DNA from: Clostridiales bacterium
GTDB taxonomy: Bacteria; Bacillota; Clostridia; Saccharofermentanales; Saccharofermentanaceae
DNA length: 64,000 nucleotides
NCBI GenBank assembly: GCA_017527865.1
Contig: JAFXPN010000011.1
Coordinates: 62,001 to 126,000 of the forward strand
Direction of reading: 5' to 3'
In this document: piece by piece, positions 27,358 through 34,463 of the stretch
How the letters are laid out: every line of letters begins with the position of its first letter
How positions within the stretch are numbered: position 1 is the first letter of the stretch
Notes under the pieces: model-generated
The model's input: the letters and a program-made list of their open reading frames with translations, nothing else
Database searches by the model: none
Told to the model about the DNA's origin: nothing
Position numbers and translations under genes: made by a program

Positions 27358-27830
27358 CAGCCGCCCACTATATTGATGCCGAGAAGCGTCAGCACACCGA
27401 TAATGAATGCCGCAAGGAATACACCGCATATTACCGCGATGGAACTCTTCTTAAAATCAAGGTCAAGGATGCTTGCGGCAAGCGTCCCGGTCCATGCGCC
27501 GGTCCCGGGAAGAGGTATCCCCACAAACAGGAGCAGCGCGATGTAAACGCCGTTCTTTCCGCGGAGGAGCTTTTGTCCTCCTTTATGGCCCTTCTCCAGA
27601 CAGAAGGTAAAGAACTTTCCGATGAACTTCTTGTCCTTGCCCCACTCCAGCACCTTGCGCGCAAAAAAGAAGATCACGGGCACGGGGAGCATATTACCGA
27701 TTATGCAGACCGCATAAGCGAGCGGTACGGGAATGACTCCTGCCGGTATAAGGGCATAGATAAGTCCGCCTCTAAGCTCGATCAACGGCACCATCGATAT
27801 AAGAAAAGCTATGATGCATTTTTTTACCAT
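27357..27830 (-). CDS. COG2426 small membrane protein (putative small multidrug export)
   Basis: The protein has 157 residues and about four membrane segments. The pattern MVPLIELRGGLIYA, GNMLPVPVIFFFARKVL and GIPLPGTGAWTGTLAAS is typical of COG2426, annotated as small multidrug export proteins although the function is poorly established. AAGGAG precedes the start. It is the first gene of an operon with the pseudouridine synthase and murI. Confidence 0.85.
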   Translation of the reverse strand: MVKKCIIAFLISMVPLIELRGGLIYALIPAGVIPVPLAYAVCIIGNMLPVPVIFFFARKVLEWGKDKKFIGKFFTFCLEKGHKGGQKLLRGKNGVYIALLLFVGIPLPGTGAWTGTLAASILDLDFKKSSIAVICGVFLAAFIIGVLTLLGINIVGG

Positions 27831-27882
27831 AAAGAAGATCTCCTTGTGTTACGCCCAAGATTGTCGCACAACGGCGGATTCT

Positions 27883-28665
27883 TTACAAATCAGAAGGATC
27901 GCCGGCATCGCTGATCCAGCTTTTGTGATAATACTTCCTGCGGTATTCCTCGGGGGTCATGCCGGTCTGTTTCCTGAACACCTGGATAAAGTGGCTTTGA
28001 GAGGAGAATCCGAGATAATTCGCTATCTCAAGGCTGGTATTGTCGAGCTGACGGAGCATGTTGCAGGCTATCTCTATCTTGCTGTCCCTTATGTATTCGC
28101 TTATGGATCTGCCCATGTCCTTTTTGAAAAGCTTACTCAGGTAGGACGGATTGACGGAAAGGGCACCTGCGATCTGTTCAACGGTAACGGGCTCCTGTAT
28201 ATGCGCACGTATGTAATCGATCGCGAGGACCACATACTTTGAGACGACCTGCTGCTTTGAGAGGTCTCTCATGCGGACACAGTACTCCATCGCCATCTCA
28301 GCGCACAGATTCCATATCTCATCGACGGTTACCGCCAGATCGATCCTCCGGATAAAGATGTCGCTCAGTGTGTAGCTTACGGCAATGTCCATCCCCGCCT
28401 CGATGCAGAACCTGGAGATAAGAGCCGCCATGACTACGCCGTGGTATCTCTCATTGTTGATCCCGGTCCTTGAAAGCACTCCCTTGCGGCCGGTCTTGTC
28501 CTGATTCTTAAGGTTATCCCTGTTCTTTATCAGAGCCTTAAGAGCCTCGACATCTCCGGAAGAGATTATCCCGTAGTAACGGAGCTCGGCCGCATATGCC
28601 GTCCTTCTCTCCTCGCTGTCACGTTCGGATAAAAGCTGCTGCTCTAATTCCTTCTCTATATCCAT
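27883..28665 (-). CDS. AraC-family transcription regulator
   Basis: The protein has 260 residues. The C-terminal ~100 form the double helix-turn-helix of AraC/XylS proteins (TVEQIAGALSVNPSYLSKLF and LEIANYLGFSSQSHFIQVF, then KQTGMTPEEYR). The N-terminal ~140 are helical, unlike the cupin of sugar-responsive AraC proteins, and resemble the ligand region of YesN-like Firmicute regulators without a receiver domain. It follows the cyclophilin gene by 26 bases on the same strand. The target is unknown. Confidence 0.9.
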   Translation of the reverse strand: MDIEKELEQQLLSERDSEERRTAYAAELRYYGIISSGDVEALKALIKNRDNLKNQDKTGRKGVLSRTGINNERYHGVVMAALISRFCIEAGMDIAVSYTLSDIFIRRIDLAVTVDEIWNLCAEMAMEYCVRMRDLSKQQVVSKYVVLAIDYIRAHIQEPVTVEQIAGALSVNPSYLSKLFKKDMGRSISEYIRDSKIEIACNMLRQLDNTSLEIANYLGFSSQSHFIQVFRKQTGMTPEEYRRKYYHKSWISDAGDPSDL

Positions 28666-28691
28666 CTCGTGTCTTTATTAAAATATACTCT

Positions 28692-29372
28692 TTAATCTAT
28701 GACGCGCACTTCGGTGATCACGGGCTGATCCTCGGGGGCAACGCCTCCGTTGTTATCCGTATTTACGGTATCCGCGCAGATCGAATCGACGATGTCCATG
28801 CCATCCGTCACGTGGCCGAATCCTGCATAATCGCCGTCGAGGAAAGTCGAATCCGTCTGGACGATGAAGAACTGGGAAGATGCGGAATTCATGTCATATC
28901 CGTTGCGCGCCATGGAGATGACGCCCCTTACATGGGATATATCATTCGGAATGCCGTTATTTGCAAACTCTCCCGTGATCGTCTGATCGGAGCCTCCCAT
29001 TCCGGTGCCTTCCGGGTCGCCTCCCTGTATCATGAATCCGTCCATGATCCTGTGGAAAGTAAGACCGTCGTAGAACCCGCTTTGGGCAAGGTTTATAAAA
29101 TTGGTGACCGTGATCGGCGCGGTATCGGCATCGAGCTCGACTGAGATCGTACCGTAATCCTTAACGTCTATCTCGACATGATGAAGGCCCTGAAGCTGCC
29201 CTTCGGCCGTCTCCCTTGTCTGTTCGGACTCATCCGGCTTTTGCTCTTCGCGTTCCTGCTGCTGCGCAGCCAGATGCTCCTCGGGAGTCTCATATTTGAC
29301 GCATCCCGTGAATATACCTGCCGCAATAAACGCCATTGCAGCAGCCGCTGCCGTCAATTTGATTATCTTCAT
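28692..29372 (-). CDS. Cyclophilin-type peptidyl-prolyl isomerase lipoprotein
   Basis: The protein has 226 residues. A lipoprotein signal ends in FTGC (Cys about residue 24), followed by a charged Glu/Gln-rich linker and a cyclophilin domain (~65-225). Active-site blocks are FHRIMDGFMIQGGDP, MARNGYDMNSASSQFFI and GFGHVTDGMDIVD. The tryptophan that binds cyclosporin in eukaryotic forms is not present. It should assist folding of exported proteins on the outer face of the membrane. GGAAGG precedes the ATG. It is divergent from the YidC-like gene. Confidence 0.93.
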   Translation of the reverse strand: MKIIKLTAAAAAMAFIAAGIFTGCVKYETPEEHLAAQQQEREEQKPDESEQTRETAEGQLQGLHHVEIDVKDYGTISVELDADTAPITVTNFINLAQSGFYDGLTFHRIMDGFMIQGGDPEGTGMGGSDQTITGEFANNGIPNDISHVRGVISMARNGYDMNSASSQFFIVQTDSTFLDGDYAGFGHVTDGMDIVDSICADTVNTDNNGGVAPEDQPVITEVRVID

Positions 29373-29432
29373 ACTCTAATCCTTCCTGTCTGTACTTCAA
29401 GACTGCAACTGCAATAATACCAATAATACTGT

Positions 29433-29438
29433 TATAAT
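29433..29438 (+). promoter_or_regulatory. -10 element just before the YidC-fusion start
   Basis: TGTTATAAT is a perfect extended -10, with the hexamer at 29433-29438. The ATG is only ten bases further on, so the mRNA would have a leader of a few bases at most. No Shine-Dalgarno sequence is seen. Confidence 0.5.
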
Positions 29439-29448
29439 TACAATCTGT

Positions 29449-32214
29449 ATGAGCCTCCTTTATACAATGATCATATACCCGCTTGAACTGCTTTTCGAAG
29501 TGATATTTGCCGTGGCAAACAGAGTCGTGGGAGATCCCGCTTCCGCGATCATCGTTCTGAGCCTCGCGGTGAACTTCCTTGTTCTCCCGCTCTATAACAG
29601 AGCCGACGAAGTTCAGAAGCAGGAAAGGGATCTCGAAGATTTCCTTTCTCCCGGCATCGCCCGCATCAAAAAGGCTTTCACCGGGGACGAGCGCATGATG
29701 CTCCTTCAGGCTTACTACAGACAGAAGCACTACTCGCCCTTATACGCGCTTAAAGGTTCGGTCTCCATACTTCTCCAGATCCCGTTTTTCATCGCGGCAT
29801 ACAAATTCCTGTCGGAACTGCCGCTTCTCCACGGAGCATCCCTGGGTCCTGTGGCAGACCTGGGAATGCCCGATCATCTTCTCAAAGCGGGACACTTTTA
29901 CATAAATGTGCTCCCCGTCGCCATGACGCTCATAAACATGGTCTCGGGATATATCTACACCAAAGGGATGCCGCTCAAGTCAAAGCTGCAGCTTTACGGC
30001 ACGGCCGCCGTTTTCCTTATCCTCCTCTACGATTCCCCCTCGGGACTCGTGTTCTACTGGACTCTCAACAATCTCTTCTCTCTCGCGAAAAACATATTCT
30101 TCAAACTCAAAAGGCCGGGGTTCACATTCGCCGTCTTATGCGCAGCCGCAGGGATCTGTTCTCTTATATATGTAAACGTTTTCTATTACACACCCTATTT
30201 CTCAAGAAGGATCACCCTCAGCATCATAGCCGCGCTCCTCATGCTCCCGCTTCTCATTATCACCGTTAAGGTCAGGATGCCGGCAGGAAAATGCGCGTTT
30301 AATATACGCCCGTACGGCATTCAGGACCGCACCGTGTTTTTTATCAGCGGAGCATTAATGACCGTTCTTACCGGATCGCTCATCCCTTCTTCAGTCATAA
30401 CGGTCTCCCCTTCGGAATTCATGGATCTTATGAACCTTAAGGATCCCACGGTCTATATAATCAATGCGTTTCTTATCGCGGCTGGTTTCTTTATCGTATG
30501 GGGCGGTGTCTTTTTCTTCCTTGCGGGCGGAAACGCCAGGGTCATACTGAGCAGGATCTGGCTCATAATGTGTCCTTCATCTCTCGTAACGTATCTGTTC
30601 TTCGGGACGGATCTTGGTGACATATCGGTAAGCCTGGTCTACCTGAACAACTTCTCGTTTACCGCCGCCCAGAAGATGATCAATCTCGCGGCGGTCGCCG
30701 CCGCGGCCGTCATAACCCTTATCCTGTACCGGTCTGTGCCGAAGATAACGGGAATCCTGATGACCGTGCTTCTTATCGGAGCTGCGGCAATGAGCATTCT
30801 GAACATCGTCCCGATCCGGAAGGAATACAAGAACAACCTTGCAAGGGCGGAAAGCCAGATCCCGGTAATAACCCTGTCGGCGGAAGGCAGGAATGTCATG
30901 GTCATAATGCTCGACCGCGCGCCGGGATTCATCGTTCCCTATATCTTTAACGAGATGCCGGAACTCAAAGACAGGTTCGACGGATTCACTGTGTATACCA
31001 ACACGGTATCGTTCGGCAAATATACGAAGTTTGCCGCGCCGGCGCTTTTCGGAGGATATGACTATACCCCGGAAGCGATGAACGCGGACACGGACCGCAC
31101 CCTCGTGCAGAAGATGAACGAAGCTTTATCAGTCATGCCTTTATTATTCCGAGACGCGGGATTTGACGTAACCATAATGGATCCGCCGTATGCGGGATAC
31201 GCAGACCCTGCCGACCTTTCCGTATTCCAAACCCCTGAATACGAGGGGATCAGCGCATATCACGCCCAGGGAGTACTCGCTGACGGCTTCTACAATTTCG
31301 ATGAATACCAGGATCGGATATGGAGAAGGAATTTCTTCTGCTTCTCCGTCTTTAAGACCGTGCCTCTGATCATGCAGGCGCCTGTTTATAATCTGGGATT
31401 TTATAATCAGCCCGAAGGGAACCTTGCCTATGAGATCGAGTTTTCCCTTCCCCAGATACTTATGTCCGACACCGTAAGCCACGGCGTAACGAAGAACTTC
31501 ATGCAGGCATACGATGAACTGAAGAACCTTTGGGAGATCACGGTCATAGACAGTTCTTCGGACGGGTCGTTCATGTACCTCGATAACGACACCACGCACG
31601 AAGCCATCATGCTTCAGGAACCCTCTTACGAACCTTACCAGTATGTGGACAACACGGAGTACGATATGAACAACCGGAGCAGGTTTGACGAACCCGTACG
31701 CGGATGCGCCATAAATGCCGGTGACCCCAATGTCATGATGCATTATGAATGCAATGCCGCATCTTATATCCTGCTCGGGGAATACTTCGATCACTTACGT
31801 GAAGAAGGCGTATGGGACAACACCCGTATAATAATCGTCGCCGATCACGGGATATCGGATAATTTCGCGGATATGTTCGCCGGCGGTCTTGATGCCGACG
31901 GAGCCAACATCGATGCGTATAACCCCGTTCTGATGGTAAAGGATTTTGATTCGACCGGATTCACGTTCTCCGATGAATTCATGACCAACGCCGATGTTCC
32001 TTTCCTTGCGGCGGAAGGAGTCGTGGATGAACCGGTCAACCCTTTCACCGGACATCCCATCACCATGAACCGCGATGTCCCGATACTCATCTACAATTCC
32101 AGCGACTCCGATGTGTACGGCAGTCTCCTTCAGTTCCCCGAGAACGACTGGTATCTCTTTGACGGCAGCGACGTTCTCGACACCTCCTCCTGGCACTTCG
32201 ACGGAACGCGGTAG
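29449..32214 (+). CDS. YidC/Oxa1-like insertase domain fused to a sulfatase/LTA-synthase-like domain
   Basis: The protein has 921 residues. Residues ~1-215 match the YidC/Oxa1 core (IYPLELLFEVIF, FLVLPLYNRADEVQKQE, YYRQKHYSPLYALKG, LLQIPFFIAAYKFL, PSGLVFYWTLNNLFSLAKN). The arginine normally in the first core helix is an asparagine (LAVNFLVLPL). Further membrane segments run to ~465. The rest is an alkaline-phosphatase-superfamily domain: NVMVIMLDRAPGF (metal Asp), a KYTKFAAPAL stretch with a candidate nucleophile Thr, and RIIIVADHGISD (metal Asp/His). The C-terminus should lie outside the cell and act on phosphoglycerol or other polymer substrates. The order suggests an envelope polymer enzyme with a borrowed insertase fold rather than a general insertase. 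No other yidC or rnpA context is nearby. Confidence 0.8.
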   Translation: MSLLYTMIIYPLELLFEVIFAVANRVVGDPASAIIVLSLAVNFLVLPLYNRADEVQKQERDLEDFLSPGIARIKKAFTGDERMMLLQAYYRQKHYSPLYALKGSVSILLQIPFFIAAYKFLSELPLLHGASLGPVADLGMPDHLLKAGHFYINVLPVAMTLINMVSGYIYTKGMPLKSKLQLYGTAAVFLILLYDSPSGLVFYWTLNNLFSLAKNIFFKLKRPGFTFAVLCAAAGICSLIYVNVFYYTPYFSRRITLSIIAALLMLPLLIITVKVRMPAGKCAFNIRPYGIQDRTVFFISGALMTVLTGSLIPSSVITVSPSEFMDLMNLKDPTVYIINAFLIAAGFFIVWGGVFFFLAGGNARVILSRIWLIMCPSSLVTYLFFGTDLGDISVSLVYLNNFSFTAAQKMINLAAVAAAAVITLILYRSVPKITGILMTVLLIGAAAMSILNIVPIRKEYKNNLARAESQIPVITLSAEGRNVMVIMLDRAPGFIVPYIFNEMPELKDRFDGFTVYTNTVSFGKYTKFAAPALFGGYDYTPEAMNADTDRTLVQKMNEALSVMPLLFRDAGFDVTIMDPPYAGYADPADLSVFQTPEYEGISAYHAQGVLADGFYNFDEYQDRIWRRNFFCFSVFKTVPLIMQAPVYNLGFYNQPEGNLAYEIEFSLPQILMSDTVSHGVTKNFMQAYDELKNLWEITVIDSSSDGSFMYLDNDTTHEAIMLQEPSYEPYQYVDNTEYDMNNRSRFDEPVRGCAINAGDPNVMMHYECNAASYILLGEYFDHLREEGVWDNTRIIIVADHGISDNFADMFAGGLDADGANIDAYNPVLMVKDFDSTGFTFSDEFMTNADVPFLAAEGVVDEPVNPFTGHPITMNRDVPILIYNSSDSDVYGSLLQFPENDWYLFDGSDVLDTSSWHFDGTR

Positions 32215-32251
32215 ACAATACAGTCCCCTTAGCACGGGATCATCTGCCACG

Positions 32252-32302
32252 ATTCTCCACTCGCAGTTAAAAAACGGTCAAAAAAACAATTGAATGGAGA
32301 AT
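32252..32302. repeat. 51-bp palindromic cassette, copy 1
   Basis: ATTCTCCA (32252-32259) and TGGAGAAT (32295-32302) are perfect 8-bp inverted arms around a 35-base AT-rich middle containing TTAAAAAAC. A second copy with identical geometry starts 72 bases later. It lies between the YidC-fusion stop and the CRISPR array. Confidence 0.7.
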
Positions 32303-32323
32303 TCTGATCATTTTAGCCCCCTG

Positions 32324-32374
32324 ATTCTCCACTACCCTTTAAAAAACACCGGAATTAATGATTGAATGGAGAAT
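32324..32374. repeat. 51-bp palindromic cassette, copy 2
   Basis: The arms ATTCTCCA (32324-32331) and TGGAGAAT (32367-32374) and the 35-base spacing match copy 1 exactly. The arm-proximal CT, the TTAAAAAAC block and the ATTGAATGGAGAATT end are conserved, while the rest of the middle differs. Confidence 0.7.
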
Positions 32375-32397
32375 TGCGACACCTCTGCCTGACGCGA

Positions 32398-32435
32398 GTT
32401 AATGTTTACGTTTATTTTTCTACGAAAACATTAAC
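32398..32435. repeat. AT-rich inverted repeat beside the CRISPR array
   Basis: GTTAATGTTT (32398-32407) and AAACATTAAC (32426-32435) are perfect 10-bp arms, extendable to 13 bp with one mismatch. CATTAAC is repeated once more at about 32441-32447. It ends 17 bases before the last repeat and could be a 3' processing or termination structure for the array transcript, although no T-run follows on the minus strand. Confidence 0.5.
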
Positions 32436-32452
32436 ACTTACATTAACTTATA

Positions 32453-33212
32453 GTCTTATGCTACCAATGAATGTCCGAGAGCTAAAACGAAGACGATCGA
32501 GGTTGACGGGTGTTCCGTGTCTTATTCTACCAATGAATGTCCGAGAGCTAAAACTAGCTTGGCATCTCTCACATAGTCCGCCCTGTCTTATTCTACCAAT
32601 GAATGTCCGAGAGCTAAAACCTTATGAGCCTGATTATCAAGTTCTCATTAGTCTTATTCTACCAATGAATGTCCGAGAGCTAAAACTTATAAGCCTTCAA
32701 AGGGACATATCCCATGTCTTATTCTACCAATGAATGTCCGAGAGCTAAAACATGCTACCCACTCACATCTATCATTACCACGTCTTATTCTACCAATGAA
32801 TGTCCGAGAGCTAAAACCCTCACCTCGCCTGTCTCTGGATCGACATGTCTTATTCTACCAATGAATGTCCGAGAGCTAAAACGATCGAGGTTGAAGTCCA
32901 CAAGAGCCTGACGTCTTATTCTACCAATGAATGTCCGAGAGCTAAAACCCCCCAGATGCGGAGTGTCTACGGCAACATGTCTTATTCTACCAATGAATGT
33001 CCGAGAGCTAAAACGAACCCCGGCTCACGAGCACCGCACATCGGGTCTTATTCTACCAATGAATGTCCGAGAGCTAAAACTGCCTCCGGGAAACTTGATG
33101 ACATCGCCAAGTCTTATTCTACCAATGAATGTCCGAGAGCTAAAACTGTCGGTTCTATGTCTATGCTGATATAAGGGTCTTATTCTACCAATGAATGTCC
33201 GAGAGCTAAAAC
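32453..33212 (-). CRISPR. Type II-C CRISPR array, 12 repeats and 11 spacers
   Basis: Twelve 36-bp repeats begin at 32453, 32519, 32585, 32651, 32716, 32782, 32847, 32913, 32979, 33045, 33111 and 33177. The spacers are 30 bp except two of 29 bp (32687-32715 and 32818-32846). In crRNA orientation (minus strand) the repeat starts GTTTTAGCTCTCGG and ends GGTAGAATAAGAC. All copies are identical except the one at 32453, which has one change (TAGAAT to TAGCAT) and so marks the transcript-distal end. The array follows cas2 by 38 bases on the same strand. The repeat itself contains TGGTAGAAT, an extended -10 like those in Neisseria and Campylobacter type II-C repeats, so each spacer may have its own promoter. 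Confidence 0.98.
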
Positions 33213-33250
33213 CTTAGCGACTGAATAATAACATATTTGACGGCTTATTC

Positions 33251-33571
33251 CTAAATCTCGATGAAATCTTCGTCAGAATAGTCCTCTTTTCCCTCATTTG
33301 AACCAATTATCAGTTTTATCCCCTCATACTGTTTTTCAGTAACTCTCAGACATCTTATATCTCCGCTAGGAGGTTTATTGCTTTCTATCATCGAGATATA
33401 TTTCTCACAGTCATCGTGATTACGTGTTATCCTCTCATACACCGAGAATTGCAGCATAGAAAAACCATGCTTGATCAGGAATTTTCTGAAAACAGCATAA
33501 TGCTTACGTTCTCTCTTCGTCCCGGTGGGGAGATCAAAAAAGACCAATAGCCTCATAGCTCTATTACGCAT
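33251..33571 (-). CDS. cas2: CRISPR-associated endonuclease Cas2
   Basis: The protein has 106 residues. A ferredoxin-like fold opens with MRLLVFFDLPTGTKRERK (the conserved Asp after strand 1), followed by the FLIKHGFSMLQFSVYERI block typical of type II Cas2. With Cas1 it forms the spacer integrase. The ATG at 33571 overlaps the end of cas1 by 8 bases; a TTG four codons earlier is less likely. An Asp/Glu-rich tail ends the protein. Confidence 0.95.
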   Translation of the reverse strand: MRNRAMRLLVFFDLPTGTKRERKHYAVFRKFLIKHGFSMLQFSVYERITRNHDDCEKYISMIESNKPPSGDIRCLRVTEKQYEGIKLIIGSNEGKEDYSDEDFIEI

Positions 33572-34463
33572 GACCGTATTCAATCTCAGGCAGCACTAAA
33601 CGATCACTGTTTTGAGTCTCGATTGCAGTTATAAAGGATTTGACCATTGAATCAATCGCATATCTTATCTTCATAGTCTTGCCATCAAACAATATCTCAT
33701 CATTGACTAAACTGACCAGTTCGTTCTTTACATGCTTTGATAAACCTTCTGCCAGACAATCCGTATTACTTGCGATCCAATCATCTACCACAGGTCTCAA
33801 TGGTTCCATAAAATCATCAGCAAGATTAAATTCATTTGTCTCCGATATGTGATGAACCCCCATTACGCAGTTTAATCCGTGTGCAACAAGCGACTTAGCA
33901 ACTCCGGATCGTATAATGGAATAACCATAATTCATAAATGCATTTATATTATCATCCGCAAATCGAATAAAATCAGAACCAAAGAGATTACGGAAATACA
34001 ACTTAGCACTAATTCCTTCACGATTCCCATAATCGTGAGGAACCACCCCGGTCGCCAGCTCCCTCAATCGTTCAACCACATCACGTTCGGTCCATTGATT
34101 CTCAAGACACATTGCCTGGTTCTCGATCTTCCTTTGAGTAATCTTTTGCCATATCTCTCCCTTAAAATCTTCTGTCATCTCAAGCTGCTTTTTCAACACA
34201 CGATAACAATGATAGTTAGTATTTAAAGGATACATTTGCGCTACCGGCAGATGCTTATCATCAGTCAGTATTAAGTGAACACGATGCCTGGCAAGCGACG
34301 ACAAAACAGGAACTGTTAATGTTAGTTCCTTATTGTCGATCACTACGCAATACAGGTCCTCAATCGGGATCTTCTTAGTAGTATTATCCTCAAAAGAAAC
34401 AACAAGCCAATCGTCCCTTACGCTCAGCCGTTCTCCGTTATAAACAATGACTGATCTCCACAT
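33564..34463 (-). CDS. cas1: CRISPR-associated integrase Cas1 (type II)
   Basis: The protein has 299 residues, the normal length for type II Cas1. It starts WRSVIVYNGERLSVRDDWLV. The metal-binding residues appear in NREGISAKLYF (Glu), MGVHHISETNEFNLADDFME (His) and the downstream acidic residues. It integrates new spacers at the array. The gene starts 40 bases before the cas9 stop, a long overlap that implies translational coupling; GGTGAACGG serves as the ribosome binding site inside cas9. Confidence 0.96.
   Translation of the reverse strand: MWRSVIVYNGERLSVRDDWLVVSFEDNTTKKIPIEDLYCVVIDNKELTLTVPVLSSLARHRVHLILTDDKHLPVAQMYPLNTNYHCYRVLKKQLEMTEDFKGEIWQKITQRKIENQAMCLENQWTERDVVERLRELATGVVPHDYGNREGISAKLYFRNLFGSDFIRFADDNINAFMNYGYSIIRSGVAKSLVAHGLNCVMGVHHISETNEFNLADDFMEPLRPVVDDWIASNTDCLAEGLSKHVKNELVSLVNDEILFDGKTMKIRYAIDSMVKSFITAIETQNSDRLVLPEIEYGHA

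Noticed and set aside
32362..33174. Overlapping open frames with repeated SYSTNECPRAKT or LPMNVRELK peptides
   Set aside because: They are translations of the CRISPR repeats: repeat plus spacer is 66 bases, a multiple of three, so frames stay open through the array.
32215..33250. Additional defence genes beside the CRISPR locus
   Set aside because: Both flanks are the YidC fusion and an ABC exporter; no restriction, toxin-antitoxin, retron or transposase features were seen.
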